From the NCBI RefSeq assembly GCF_002211365.1, contig NZ_LOKZ01000003.1:124001-188000 (forward strand): 64,000 nucleotides of DNA, read 5' to 3'. A program made the translations under genes and the position numbers. The stretch is from Rhizobium sp. R711 (GTDB lineage Bacteria > Pseudomonadota > Alphaproteobacteria > Rhizobiales > Rhizobiaceae). Positions within the stretch are counted from its first letter, which is position 1; each line of letters starts with the position of its first letter. Below, in pieces: positions 1-9,188 of this stretch. The notes beneath the pieces were generated by a model. That model had not been told where the DNA came from and did not search any database. It worked only from the letters and a program-made list of their open reading frames with translations.

Positions 1-2
1 CC

Positions 3-1391
3 GGAAAGGTGGTCCTGCACGGCAAGACACACGCGCTCGATCTCGTCGACGCGATGGTTGCCGCCGCCGACGACAAGATCAGCGACGAGGACGTCAAGGT
101 CATCGAACGGTCCGCCTGTCCGACCTGCGGTTCGTGCTCGGGCATGTTCACCGCCAACTCCATGAACTGCCTGACGGAGGCGCTTGGTCTGTCGCTGCCT
201 GGCAACGGCTCGACGCTCGCAACGCATGCCGACCGCAAGCGCCTGTTCGTCGAGGCTGGCCACCTGATCGTCGATCTCGCCCGTCGCTACTACGAACAGG
301 ACGACGTCAAGGCTCTACCCCGCACGATTGCCTCCAAGCAGGCATTCGAGAACGCCATGGCTCTCGATATCGCCATGGGTGGCTCGACGAACACCGTTCT
401 GCATATCCTTGCAGCGGCGCATGAAGGCGAGGTCGATTTCACAATGGCCGACATCGACGCGCTGTCGCGTCGCGTTCCCTGCCTCTCCAAGGTCGCGCCG
501 GCAAAGAACGACGTCCACATGGAAGACGTTCACCGGGCGGGCGGCATCATGTCGATCCTGGGCGAACTGGACAAGGGCGGTTTGCTCAACCGGGAATGCC
601 CGACGGTCCATGCCGAAACCCTCGGCGACGCAATCGACCGTTGGGACATCACCCGCACCAACAGCGAGACCGTCCGCAATTTCTACCGGGCGGCTCCCGG
701 CGGCATCCCGACCCAGGTTGCCTTCAGCCAGGAAGCGCGTTGGGACGAACTCGACACGGACCGCGAAAAGGGCGTTATCCGCTCGGTGGAGCACCCCTTC
801 TCGAAAGATGGCGGTCTTGCTGTCCTCAAGGGCAATCTCGCGCTCGATGGCTGTATCGTGAAGACGGCAGGCGTCGATGAATCCATCCTGAAGTTCTCCG
901 GTCCGGCCAAGGTTTATGAAAGCCAGGACGCGGCAGTGAAGGCCATCCTCTCGAACCAGGTTGTTGCCGGCGATGTTGTCGTCATTCGCTACGAAGGCCC
1001 GAAGGGCGGGCCCGGCATGCAGGAAATGCTCTATCCGACGAGCTACCTGAAGTCGAAGGGCCTCGGCAAAGCCTGCGCGCTGATCACGGACGGTCGCTTC
1101 TCCGGCGGCACCTCCGGCCTCTCCATCGGTCACGTTTCACCGGAAGCGGCAAACGGCGGCACGATCGGCCTGGTCCGTGAGGGCGACATGATCGACATCG
1201 ACATCCCGAACCGCGTCATCAGCCTGCGCGTCGACGACAAGGAACTGGCAAACCGTCGCGCCGAGCAAGAGGAGAAGGGCTGGCATCCGTCCGAGCAACG
1301 CAAGCGCAATGTCACGACCGCGTTGAAGGCTTACGCCGCCTTCGCAACCAGCGCCGACCGCGGCGCCGTCCGGGATCTCGGCAACCGCTAA
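3..1391 (+). CDS. ilvD: Dihydroxy-acid dehydratase, 3' part (cut by window start)
   Basis: Converts 2,3-dihydroxy-3-methylbutanoate or -pentanoate to the 2-keto acids in valine, leucine and isoleucine synthesis; cytoplasmic iron-sulfur enzyme. The reading frame is open at the left edge, so the true start is outside; 462 residues are visible against about 612 for the family. The cysteine motif [11 protein letters not shown], which holds cluster ligands, is near the start of the visible part. The conserved C-terminal motif [14 protein letters not shown], which carries the catalytic serine region, follows about 320 residues later. It is the long Proteobacterial IlvD form. The stop is followed within 30 bases by a rho-independent terminator, so the gene ends its transcript here. 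Confidence 0.97.
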   Translation, partial: GKVVLHGKTHALDLVDAMVAAADDKISDEDVKVIERSACPTCGSCSGMFTANSMNCLTEALGLSLPGNGSTLATHADRKRLFVEAGHLIVDLARRYYEQDDVKALPRTIASKQAFENAMALDIAMGGSTNTVLHILAAAHEGEVDFTMADIDALSRRVPCLSKVAPAKNDVHMEDVHRAGGIMSILGELDKGGLLNRECPTVHAETLGDAIDRWDITRTNSETVRNFYRAAPGGIPTQVAFSQEARWDELDTDREKGVIRSVEHPFSKDGGLAVLKGNLALDGCIVKTAGVDESILKFSGPAKVYESQDAAVKAILSNQVVAGDVVVIRYEGPKGGPGMQEMLYPTSYLKSKGLGKACALITDGRFSGGTSGLSIGHVSPEAANGGTIGLVREGDMIDIDIPNRVISLRVDDKELANRRAEQEEKGWHPSEQRKRNVTTALKAYAAFATSADRGAVRDLGNR

Positions 1392-1420
1392 GTCTCAGAT
1401 CAAAAACGAATGTGAAATGG

Positions 1421-1452
1421 ACCGGTCGCTAAAGCGGCCGGTTTATTTTTTT
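1421..1452 (+). terminator. Rho-independent terminator after ilvD
   Basis: Stem ACCGGTCGCT (1421-1430) pairs with AGCGGCCGGT (1433-1442) with one wobble pair, followed by a T-rich run to 1452. The stop codon of the opposing gene (1429-1431) lies inside the stem, so the two convergent genes share this hairpin. Confidence 0.8.
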
Positions 1453-1785
1453 GTAGGTTTCATCCAGCTGTTTCAAGCGCTCGTCATAGGCGGCCTTGAT
1501 GCAGGCGGCATCTGAGCCGCATTCCTGGCGCTTCTTGAGCCAAGCCGTTTGTTCGTCTTGCAAGGTGCCGCGCGAACCCATCGCCATCAGCCCGGACAGC
1601 AGGTCGAACGTCGTTACCATCTTCACATCGGCATCGTTCAGCGCGCGGTTCTCGCAGATCACCTTTTCGTCCGGCTTCAACTCTTTGGCCTCGCAGTCGA
1701 AGCTGGCAGAATGGGAAGCGCCTGTCAGGCCTACAAAAAGGATAGATGTCGCGAAAATGCGAAGCGTGCGGCGGAAACGTCTCAT
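1429..1785 (-). CDS. Small secreted LprI/DUF1311-like protein
   Basis: A 118-residue protein with an N-terminal signal peptide (basic MRRFRRTLR start, hydrophobic stretch, likely cut after a SHSA-type site). The mature part has four cysteines, a pattern typical of the lysozyme-inhibitor LprI N-terminal/DUF1311 family (C..A..L...E..IC...L..AD..M; then QE.WL..R..C....C....Y..R). It probably acts in the periplasm; lysozyme inhibition is a family guess only. The reading frame extends further upstream, but the start at 1785 is chosen because AGGAACT lies just upstream and the signal peptide begins there. It converges on ilvD and appears to be monocistronic. Confidence 0.7.
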   Translation of the reverse strand: MRRFRRTLRIFATSILFVGLTGASHSASFDCEAKELKPDEKVICENRALNDADVKMVTTFDLLSGLMAMGSRGTLQDEQTAWLKKRQECGSDAACIKAAYDERLKQLDETYKKINRPL

Positions 1786-2097
1786 GCGTGAGTTCCTGTT
1801 CGATTGGCGGTGGGTGCCCTTCGGTAGATGATGCACGCCACTGCTTCGGCAAGAACAGAGCCATCCGCGAAGCGCTAGGTCTTGCGCTGCCATCCGTAGA
1901 GTCAGGATGTCTCCCATAGGTGACTTTGATCTTCCTTTACCTTTAGATATCAGCCGCATGGAGCTTGTTTCTGAATCAGTTTGAGAGGCATGTTCAGCAG
2001 TTCGTGAGCTGCCCTATTCTTCCATGCTTCCGCCCTCTTTCCTTTCTAGCGTCCGACGCTACAACGTTTTCACAAGAGAATTTTAGAAGGACTCCCC
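1786..2097. other. Intergenic region between divergent secreted-protein gene and degP
   Basis: 312 bases separating two divergently transcribed genes for exported proteins, so promoters for both should lie here. I do not see a convincing sigma-70, RpoE or RpoH match by eye. A good ribosome binding site (AGAAGGA, 2087-2093) precedes the protease gene. Confidence 0.4.
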
Positions 2098-3501
2098 ATG
2101 CATGACCTGTTGAAGCGCACAGCCCTGCCTTTCGTGGCTTTGATGCTCGCGCTACCGGTTTCCGCCAACGCTCAGACGGCCAAGACTGTGCCGCAGAGCC
2201 AGATGGAAATGCAGCTTTCCTTCGCGCCGCTGGTCAAGCAGACGGCCGGCGCTGTCGTGAACGTCTATGCCGAGAAGACGGTCCGCAGGCAGTCTCCCTT
2301 CGCCGGCGATCCCTTCTTCGAAGAATTCTTCGGTCAGCAGATGCCGAATCGCAGCCAGAAGCAATCTTCGCTGGGATCCGGCGTCATCGTCGAATCGAAC
2401 GGAACGATCGTCACCAACAACCACGTCGTGGAAGGCGCCGACGATATCAAGGTTGCGCTTTCGGACGGGCGTGAGTTTCCGTGCAAGGTCGTCCTGAGGG
2501 ATGACCGCGTCGATCTCGCCGTTCTCAAGGTCGATACGAAGGAAAGCTTCCCGACGCTCGCGCTCGGCAATTCCGATGCGGTTGAAGTCGGCGATCTCGT
2601 GCTGGCGATCGGCAACCCCTTCGGTGTCGGCCAGACAGTGACGAGTGGCATCGTCTCGGCGCTGGCGCGCAATCAGGTGGTCAAGAACGAGTTCGGTTTC
2701 TTCATCCAGACGGACGCATCGATCAACCCGGGCAATTCCGGCGGTGCGCTGATGAATATGAAGGGCGAACTGATCGGCATCAACACGGCGATCTTCTCGC
2801 GCGGCGGCGGCTCGAACGGTATCGGCTTTGCGATCCCTGCGAATCTGGTGAAGGTGTTCCTCGCCTCGGCCGATGCCGGCGTGAAATCTTTCGAGCGGCC
2901 TTATGTCGGGGCAACGTTCGATGCGGTAACATCGGAGGTTGCCGAAGCGCTCGGGCTCAACAAGGCGCGTGGCGCTCTCATCGTCAAGGTGACTGACGGT
3001 GCTCCAGCCGCAAAGGCCGGATTGAAGGCAGGTCAAATCGTGACCGCCGTCGATGGCATTCCGGTCGAGCATCCGGATGCGCTTCTCTATCGCCTGACAA
3101 CGGCTGGGCTTGGCAAATCGGTCCAGTTGACTGTGCTCGAGAACGGCCACGAGCAGCAGATCGCGCTCGCACTCGCCAGAGCGCCCGAGACGGCGCCACG
3201 TGATCAGCGCACGATCGGAGGCCGCACACCCTTTACCGGTGCCGTCGTCGAAAACCTGTCGCCTCGCGTCGCCGACGAGCTTCGTATGCCCTCCGAATCC
3301 ACCGGCGTCGTTGTTTCCGAGGTGAAGGAGGATTCTCTTGCCGCTCGCCTTGGCTTTGAGCCGAAGGACATCATCGTTTCGATCAATGGCACGGAAGTGA
3401 AGACGACTAAGGAACTTGCCGGGATCGCCGACGAGGATCCCAGCTTCTGGCGTGTCGAGATCGAGCGCGACGGCCAACGCATTAGACAGTTCTTCCGATG
3501 A
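2098..3501 (+). CDS. degP: DegP/DegQ-family periplasmic serine endoprotease
   Basis: HtrA-type protease/chaperone that degrades or refolds misfolded envelope proteins. The 467-residue product has a signal peptide (cleavage expected after ANA, residue 25). The trypsin-like domain shows the full catalytic triad: H109 (TNNHVV), D139 (RVDLAVLK) and S214 in GNSGGAL. Two PDZ domains follow (about residues 265-355 and 375-465), the usual arrangement. The gene overlaps the start of rarA by four bases (ATGA), which implies translational coupling. Paralogues are common in rhizobia, so the choice among DegP, DegQ and MucD cannot be made from this copy alone. Confidence 0.93.
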   Translation: MHDLLKRTALPFVALMLALPVSANAQTAKTVPQSQMEMQLSFAPLVKQTAGAVVNVYAEKTVRRQSPFAGDPFFEEFFGQQMPNRSQKQSSLGSGVIVESNGTIVTNNHVVEGADDIKVALSDGREFPCKVVLRDDRVDLAVLKVDTKESFPTLALGNSDAVEVGDLVLAIGNPFGVGQTVTSGIVSALARNQVVKNEFGFFIQTDASINPGNSGGALMNMKGELIGINTAIFSRGGGSNGIGFAIPANLVKVFLASADAGVKSFERPYVGATFDAVTSEVAEALGLNKARGALIVKVTDGAPAAKAGLKAGQIVTAVDGIPVEHPDALLYRLTTAGLGKSVQLTVLENGHEQQIALALARAPETAPRDQRTIGGRTPFTGAVVENLSPRVADELRMPSESTGVVVSEVKEDSLAARLGFEPKDIIVSINGTEVKTTKELAGIADEDPSFWRVEIERDGQRIRQFFR

Positions 3502-4814
3502 GTGACGATCTATTTGCACCGCGTATTCCCGAGGAGGTCGCCAATCGGCGGCCTCTTGCCGATCGCCTGCGGCCACGCACGCTTTCGGAAGTGACCGGTC
3601 AGGACCATCTTACCGGTGAAGACGGCGTGTTGCGGCGCATGATCGACAGTGGCTCGCTCGGCTCGATGATTTTCTGGGGTCCGCCAGGAACCGGCAAGAC
3701 GACCGTTGCCCGATTGTTGTCGGGTGAAGCCGGTCTCGCGTTCGAACAGATATCAGCGATTTTCTCGGGCGTGGCCGATCTCAAGAAAGTCTTCGAGGCA
3801 GCCCGTCTGCGCCGGATGGACGGCCGGCAGACGTTGCTTTTCGTCGACGAAATTCACCGTTTCAACAGGGCGCAGCAGGATAGCTTTCTCCCTGTTATGG
3901 AAGACGGCACTGTTATTCTCGTCGGCGCCACGACCGAAAATCCGTCCTTCGAACTGAATGCGGCTTTGTTGTCACGCGCGCGCGTCTTGACCTTCAAGTC
4001 GCACGACGATGAGAGCCTTGAAGAGTTGTTGAAGCGTGCGGAGACGACCGAAGGCAAAGTGCTGCCGCTGACCGACGATGCGCGTGCAAGCCTGTTGCGA
4101 ATGGCGGACGGCGATGGCCGTGCCGTGTTGACCCTGGCGGAAGAGGTTTGGCGTGCCGCGCGGGAAGGGGAAACCTTCGACACTGAGGGGCTGACACGGA
4201 TCGTGCAGCGCCGGGCGCCTGTCTATGACAAGGCTCAGGACGGGCATTACAACCTTATCTCGGCACTGCATAAATCCGTCCGCGGCTCGGATCCCGATGC
4301 TGCGCTCTACTATCTCGCCCGCATGTTCGACGCTGGCGAAGATCCGCTCTACCTGGGCAGGCGCCTTGTCCGCATGGCCGTGGAAGACATCGGCTTGGCC
4401 GACCCGCAGGCGCTCGTGATCTGCAATGCCGCAAAAGACGCCTATGACTACCTCGGTTCTCCCGAAGGCGAACTGGCATTGGCGCAAGCCTGCGTCTATC
4501 TCGCGACCGCGCCGAAATCGAACGCCGTCTATACCGCCTTCAAGGCCGCGACGATGGCCGCCAAGCAGAATGGCTCTCTACTGCCGCCGAAGCACATCCT
4601 GAACGCGCCGACGAAGCTGATGAAGGGCGAGGGTTACGGCGAAGGCTATCGCTACGACCACGACGAGCCGGACGCCTTTTCCGGCCAGGATTATTTCCCG
4701 GAGAAGATGGGTCGCCAGACTTTCTACGATCCGCCGGAGCGCGGCTTCGAGCGGGATATTCGCAAACGTCTTGAATGGTGGGTGAAGCTCAGAAAAGAAC
4801 GCAACCAGCGCTGA
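3498..4814 (+). CDS. rarA: Replication-associated recombination protein A (RarA/MgsA)
   Basis: AAA+ ATPase of the clamp-loader clade that acts at stalled replication forks. The 438-residue protein has Walker A GPPGTGKTT (61-69), Walker B LLFVDE (113-118) and the MgsA C-terminal oligomerisation region (for example LYYLARMFDAGEDPLYLGRR, and AKLM-type motifs near KGEGYGEGYRYDHD). Length fits the family. The start codon overlaps the stop of the upstream protease gene. The two functions are unrelated, so the coupling is a genome-organisation feature, not evidence of a shared pathway. Confidence 0.96.
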   Translation: MSDDLFAPRIPEEVANRRPLADRLRPRTLSEVTGQDHLTGEDGVLRRMIDSGSLGSMIFWGPPGTGKTTVARLLSGEAGLAFEQISAIFSGVADLKKVFEAARLRRMDGRQTLLFVDEIHRFNRAQQDSFLPVMEDGTVILVGATTENPSFELNAALLSRARVLTFKSHDDESLEELLKRAETTEGKVLPLTDDARASLLRMADGDGRAVLTLAEEVWRAAREGETFDTEGLTRIVQRRAPVYDKAQDGHYNLISALHKSVRGSDPDAALYYLARMFDAGEDPLYLGRRLVRMAVEDIGLADPQALVICNAAKDAYDYLGSPEGELALAQACVYLATAPKSNAVYTAFKAATMAAKQNGSLLPPKHILNAPTKLMKGEGYGEGYRYDHDEPDAFSGQDYFPEKMGRQTFYDPPERGFERDIRKRLEWWVKLRKERNQR

Positions 4815-5117
4815 TCAGGATGCGCGCATCTGTCCCGCGGGTGCGACGAGCTTGACGGCAGATTCCGCAAGTCCGTGATGGCCTTCCATATCCACGACGA
4901 GATGCCAGTGGCCGCTCTCGGGAATGGAAAGACGGATAGGAGATTTCCGCGCGACGCCGCCGACGTACTTGAAGTCGAGGACCTCGGTGAAGCGCTGATA
5001 GTTCGGCGCCGTCATCAGGCGCACATTCGCCACCGCGTTCAACGTCACCTCGATGATCGTCCCGGCGCGCTGCTCGTTGAGATCGTAGTGGGTAAAACGA
5101 AAATTCGGTTTTGGCAT
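4815..5117 (-). CDS. DUF1883 domain-containing protein
   Basis: A 100-residue soluble protein whose whole length matches my memory of the DUF1883 family: THYDL near the N-terminus, a beta-rich body with VANVRLM, FKYVGG and SGHWHLVVDMEG. No signal peptide or membrane segment. In some proteins this domain is joined to a TIR domain; here it stands alone, which is common in rhizobia. The function is unknown. Its stop codon directly abuts that of the convergent rarA gene with no spacer and no visible terminator. Confidence 0.8.
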   Translation of the reverse strand: MPKPNFRFTHYDLNEQRAGTIIEVTLNAVANVRLMTAPNYQRFTEVLDFKYVGGVARKSPIRLSIPESGHWHLVVDMEGHHGLAESAVKLVAPAGQMRAS

Positions 5118-5373
5118 CGGTCTTCGGCGTGGCTGGTCTCGTGCCGCACCATAGGCGCATTCCAGTTAAGGAAGCGTTTGCCATTGGCGGCAGGCAGCGG
5201 GTCCGTCGCCGACGGCGTCGACGTGAGTGCATTTCGCTGTCGCCGCCGAGCACGCTGAATTGCAAGATGATGCCATCCGGCACAAAATGGCGTGACAAGC
5301 GCTGTCGTCACGGCGCCAAGCCGCAATACTTTGTCTGCGGGCATCCTTGCGTCTTAAATGCCGCCGAGAACGA
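5118..5373. other. Non-coding stretch with no recognised gene
   Basis: Several short open frames cross this stretch on both strands, but none has a recognisable product together with a good ribosome binding site. I see no tRNA, repeat or terminator. Confidence 0.35.
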
Positions 5374-5508
5374 CTAGAATTCAACTGCGGCAAGTACGAT
5401 GCCGAAGAGAATGAGCGCCTGGGCCGTACGTCGCTCACGCATCTGTCGTTTCGGTGCGGGGCGGCGAGGGCGGGTGACCGAAGCGTTCGGTCGTATGAAG
5501 TATCGCAT
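5374..5508 (-). CDS. Possible 44-residue single-pass membrane microprotein
   Basis: An ATG at 5508 preceded by GAAGG at an 8-base spacing opens a 44-codon frame. The product has a strongly basic N-terminal half (RPRRPAPKRQMRERR) and one hydrophobic segment (AQALILFGIVLAAVEF) that runs to the stop. This fits a small inner-membrane protein with the basic end in the cytoplasm. It could also be the truncated start of a longer decayed gene, since the frame stops right after the hydrophobic segment. No family is recognised. Confidence 0.35.
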   Translation of the reverse strand: MRYFIRPNASVTRPRRPAPKRQMRERRTAQALILFGIVLAAVEF

Positions 5509-5790
5509 GTTTTCAGCCTTCACATTTCAAGGGAAGGCTAACGCCGCTTCCGGTAGGAAATCCGTTCGTGCGCAAGCGCAAAGATATAGAAATGGTATAA
5601 AGGGCCAAGATCCGACAAAAGCGGTGGCGCGGCAGAAATGCTATTACCTTCAGGATATTGGCGGCGAACCCGGATTCATCTCATCAAGGCCTTGATTCAA
5701 AACTTGAACGGTCGAAGACGAACCCAGAGTTGATCTCTTCTTGGAAACGCAGACATTATGCCGGCGCATCTGGGGAGGAATGCCAGAACG

Positions 5791-6681
5791 ATGGATGGCC
5801 CAGTAATCGATACAACGCTCGTGCGTCGGCTGATTAGCACGCAGTTTCCAAAGTGGTCAGGTCTGCCGATCCGACCCGTCGAGTTCGGCGGATGGGACAA
5901 CAGGACATTCCACCTTGGCGCCGGCATGACAGTTCGGTTGCCAAGCGCTGCTCACTATGCCGATCAGGTCGCCAAGGAACAGCGGTGGCTGCCGATCCTC
6001 GCACCGCAGCTGCCCCTGCCCATACCCGTGCCTCTGGCCATGGGACGGCCGGACGAAACCTATCCGTGGCCGTGGTCCGTCTATGAATGGCGTGACGGTG
6101 AGACGGCGCTGGTGGAACGTATCGACGATCTCAGCCAGTTTGCCACCGCGCTGGCGGGGTTCCTCGATGCGTTGCAGGCAGTTGACGCAACGGGAGGACC
6201 TCTGCCCGGCTCTCACAATTTCTTTCGCGGTGGATCGCTGAAAGTCTACGACCCGCAAACGCGCGAGGCGCTGACGCGCCTGGACGGGCGGGTCGACACG
6301 AAACTGGCCGGGGAGACCTGGGAAGCAGCGCTTGCGACCGCGTGGCAAGGTGCACCCGTCTGGTTCCACGGTGATGTCGCTCACGGCAATCTTCTGGTTA
6401 AGAACGGTCGACTCGATGCCGTCATCGATTTCGGAACGTCGGGCGTCGGCGATCCTGCCTGTGATCTTGCAATCGCCTGGCACCTGTTCGAAGGGCAGAG
6501 CCGTGAGGTGTTTCGCAAGGCACGCCCGCTGGACGCGGAAACGTGGGCGCGAGGCCGCGGATGGACGTTATGGAAGGCCTTGATCGTTGCGGCCGGTATG
6601 GCAGGCGCAAATCCCGCAGACGTCAAGAAGTCGTGGCAGGTCATCGATGATGTGGTGGCCGATCATGTGGCATGGACGTGA
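5791..6681 (+). CDS. Aminoglycoside phosphotransferase (APH)-family kinase
   Basis: A 296-residue small-molecule kinase of the protein-kinase-like APH fold. Seen: N-terminal nucleotide-binding lobe with EFGGWDNRTFHLG (31-43), Brenner catalytic motif HGDVAHGN (193-200, catalytic D195) and the metal-binding DFGTSGVGDPACDLA (213-227). Rhizobial genomes carry many such paralogues, usually called aminoglycoside phosphotransferases, without evidence of antibiotic resistance; the substrate is unknown. The start at 5791 follows GGGGAGG (5772-5778), slightly far upstream. An in-frame ATG at 5758 would add 11 residues but has no clear binding site. Confidence 0.85.
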   Translation: MDGPVIDTTLVRRLISTQFPKWSGLPIRPVEFGGWDNRTFHLGAGMTVRLPSAAHYADQVAKEQRWLPILAPQLPLPIPVPLAMGRPDETYPWPWSVYEWRDGETALVERIDDLSQFATALAGFLDALQAVDATGGPLPGSHNFFRGGSLKVYDPQTREALTRLDGRVDTKLAGETWEAALATAWQGAPVWFHGDVAHGNLLVKNGRLDAVIDFGTSGVGDPACDLAIAWHLFEGQSREVFRKARPLDAETWARGRGWTLWKALIVAAGMAGANPADVKKSWQVIDDVVADHVAWT

Positions 6682-6840
6682 GGCCGGGATCGCTCGGTCG
6701 AAAATAATGGTGGTTGCCTGTCGGGAGAGAAGGTTGCGCGGCGTCCTTTGGTGGAAGCTAACGGCATCGCAACCGCAGATGCGGGAAGCCGGAAGTCTGG
6801 ACAATGATTGCTGAGCGGCTTCGGCCGAGGGAGAGATGAT

Positions 6841-7248
6841 ATGAGCAAGACGATTGCAATTCTGTTGGCGCGACTGATCTTTGGCGCCGTTTTCGCGATG
6901 GCCATGAGCTTCAAGTTCATGGATATACAATCGACCGCAAGCTATATCGCCGCGGCAGGCTTTCCATTCCCGCTCTTCCTGGCTTGGGTAGCGGCGTTCT
7001 TCGAACTTGGCCTGACCCTGGCATTCCTGACGGGAGCTTTCTTCTCAGAAGCCTCGGTCTTGGCTGGCATCTACGTGGTATTCCTGGCCTTCGCCTTCCA
7101 TGGCTCCAGCCACTGGAGCAGCAGTCAAGCGGAGTTCGGCTTCTTTGTCGATCATTTCACCTTCCTCGCCGGCCTGCTTTTCGCGGCCGTGCATGGTCCG
7201 GGAGACACGCTGGTCCTGAGGACGCGTTCGCCACTGATGGCTCGATAG
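6841..7248 (+). CDS. DoxX-family membrane protein
   Basis: A 135-residue protein with four predicted transmembrane segments (about residues 5-22, 40-65, 68-90 and 103-122). The pattern ARLIFGAVFAMAMSFKF near the N-terminus is typical of DoxX/MauE-like quinone-related membrane proteins. The exact role is unknown. The start at 6841 is supported by GGGAGAG just upstream; the longer frame adds 11 residues without a binding site. It lies 159 bases after the APH gene on the same strand and converges with the TauE/SafE gene. Confidence 0.75.
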   Translation: MSKTIAILLARLIFGAVFAMAMSFKFMDIQSTASYIAAAGFPFPLFLAWVAAFFELGLTLAFLTGAFFSEASVLAGIYVVFLAFAFHGSSHWSSSQAEFGFFVDHFTFLAGLLFAAVHGPGDTLVLRTRSPLMAR

Positions 7249-7384
7249 AAGTCTGGGTCCCTATCCGGAGGGGGTGCCAATTCATCGAGCAGGCGTTCGA
7301 ACGCCGTCGGGCTTCCGGCAGTGGCGAATATGATCAACGCCGGTTGCGCTGCGCCTCATTCAGCAGTTTGGCGGGGAAATATGC

Positions 7385-8176
7385 TCAGCGGAGGATCCCG
7401 TCGAGTGCCGGCATTCCCAGGATGGCGGAGGCTGCGATCAGCAGATAGCAGATCGTTCGGAACGTGCTCTCCTTGGCCAGCCCGAACAGCTTCGAGCCGG
7501 CATAAAGGCCGATGGCGTAACTCGGCAAGATGACGATCGTCAGAGCGACGACGGCTTGAACGAAGAGCCCACCGAAATAGTAGCTGACGACGCTGAAGCA
7601 GGTTGAAATCGCGAAATAGAGAATAATGTTTGCCCGCACCCGGGTAAAATCGGTCTTGCCGCCGAGCCAGTAGGCAACGACCGGAGGCCCGCCGAGCTGC
7701 GCGGCGCCACTGAAAAGGCCGGCAATGACACCTGTCAGAGAGGTGAGTGGCATGCGTGGTTCGCCGTGGTAGCGCCAACCGGAAACAAGCAGTGCGAGCA
7801 GACAGATGGCAATTGCCGTAATCGCCCAGCGCAACGCAAGCGGATCCATCAGCGCGAGCACTGCGGTCCCCGCCGGTACGCCGAGGAGCGCACCTGCGGC
7901 CATCGTGAAGACCTCACGCCGGTTCGCGTTGCGCCAAGCAGGCGGAATCATCCCGAGTGTCGCAAGGCCATCGATGACAAGCAGGACCGGCGATATCAGC
8001 TTCGGACCGATGATTGCGCCGCCAAGCGGAATGAAGATCAGCGCTGCCCCGAACCCCGAGAAGCCACGTGCCAATCCTGCAATGAAAGCGATGACGACAA
8101 GCGATGGAATGCCGTGATCCGGCAAGGCAGCGACAAACCAAGCGCTCGTGTCCGCCAGCAGCGTATCAGGCGACAT
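7385..8176 (-). CDS. TauE/SafE (TSUP) family anion permease
   Basis: A 263-residue integral membrane protein with about eight hydrophobic segments and the TSUP repeat motif in both halves (AGLARGFSGFGAALIFIP at residues 34-51, and AGLFSGAAQLGGPPVVAYW in the second half). Family members export sulfite, sulfoacetate or similar anions; the substrate here is not readable from sequence. The ATG at 8176 is preferred over a TTG one codon upstream because GGAG sits seven bases upstream of the ATG. It starts 17 bases after the argC stop on the same strand and is probably co-transcribed with it, although no functional link is evident. Confidence 0.85.
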   Translation of the reverse strand: MSPDTLLADTSAWFVAALPDHGIPSLVVIAFIAGLARGFSGFGAALIFIPLGGAIIGPKLISPVLLVIDGLATLGMIPPAWRNANRREVFTMAAGALLGVPAGTAVLALMDPLALRWAITAIAICLLALLVSGWRYHGEPRMPLTSLTGVIAGLFSGAAQLGGPPVVAYWLGGKTDFTRVRANIILYFAISTCFSVVSYYFGGLFVQAVVALTIVILPSYAIGLYAGSKLFGLAKESTFRTICYLLIAASAILGMPALDGILR

Positions 8177-8192
8177 CAATCGGCTCCGGGGA

Positions 8193-9125
8193 TTACGAGG
8201 CGAGCATCAGGTCCATGTTCTGGACAGCGGCGCCCGAAGCTCCCTTGCCGAGGTTGTCAAGCAGCGCCACGAGGTTGACCTGCGAGGCGCCCGGCGTGCC
8301 GAACACGAAGAGTTTCATCGTGTCCTTACCAGCGAGCTCGACGGCATCGATGCGGGGTACCTTGCTGCTCTCTTCCAGCGGTACGACTGTCACGATGTCC
8401 TGACCCGCGTAGTGGGCCACGAGAGCAGCGTGGATGCTTTCATGCGTCGTCCCTTCGGCAAGATCATCGAGATACAGCGGCACCTGAACGATCATGCCCT
8501 GCGGGAACTTTCCGACCGACGGCGAGAAGATTGGTGCCCGATCGAGCAGGCCGTGAATCTTCATCTCGGGCACGTGCTTATGAGTGAGCGTCAGGCCGTA
8601 GAGGAAGTGAGGTGCGCTGATCGCATCGTCGCGGCTCTGGTCTTCCATCTGCGCGATCATCTGCTTGCCGCCGCCGGTATAGCCGGAGACTGCATTGACC
8701 GTGACCGGATAGCCGTCCGGCAGGATGCCGGCAGCGCGCAGCGGCCGAATGAGGCCGATCGCACCGGTGGGGTAGCAGCCCGGATTGGCAACGAAGCGTG
8801 CCGACTTGATCTTGTCCGCCTGCCCCTTGTCCATCTCCGCAAAGCCATAGGCCCAGCTAGGATTGACGCGGAACGCCGTGGAGGTGTCGATCACCCGTAC
8901 GCTGTTGTTGCCGGAGACCATCTGCACCGCTTCCTTCGAAGCGTCGTCCGGCAGGCAGAGGATGGCGATATCGGCGCCGTTCAACATGTCCTCGCGCATT
9001 GCCGCGTTGCGACGCTCCGCTTCCGGAATCGACAAAAGCTCGACATCGCGACGGCCGGCCATGCGCGTCCGGATCTGCAAGCCCGTCGTGCCGTGTTCGC
9101 CATCGATGAAGATCTTCGGTGCCAT
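8193..9125 (-). CDS. argC: N-acetyl-gamma-glutamyl-phosphate reductase (type 2)
   Basis: Reduces N-acetylglutamyl phosphate to the semialdehyde with NADPH, the third step of arginine synthesis. The 310-residue protein starts [15 protein letters not shown], the type 2 ArgC N-terminus with the nucleotide-binding loop. The catalytic cysteine is C117 in NPGCYPTGA, and [10 protein letters not shown] is conserved. A GTG four codons upstream is possible, but the ATG matches the usual start in rhizobia. The gene is downstream of the agmatinase gene on the same strand, as is common in Rhizobiaceae. Confidence 0.96.
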   Translation of the reverse strand: MAPKIFIDGEHGTTGLQIRTRMAGRRDVELLSIPEAERRNAAMREDMLNGADIAILCLPDDASKEAVQMVSGNNSVRVIDTSTAFRVNPSWAYGFAEMDKGQADKIKSARFVANPGCYPTGAIGLIRPLRAAGILPDGYPVTVNAVSGYTGGGKQMIAQMEDQSRDDAISAPHFLYGLTLTHKHVPEMKIHGLLDRAPIFSPSVGKFPQGMIVQVPLYLDDLAEGTTHESIHAALVAHYAGQDIVTVVPLEESSKVPRIDAVELAGKDTMKLFVFGTPGASQVNLVALLDNLGKGASGAAVQNMDLMLAS

Positions 9126-9188
9126 TGTCTTGCTCACACTTTCAATAGGTTAGAAAGAAGTCCGGAATCACTTTGTAAGAGAGATAAG

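Noticed and set aside
5758..6681. Calling the APH-family kinase an aminoglycoside resistance gene
   Set aside because: Motifs show only the kinase fold; chromosomal rhizobial members of this family have diverse or unknown substrates.
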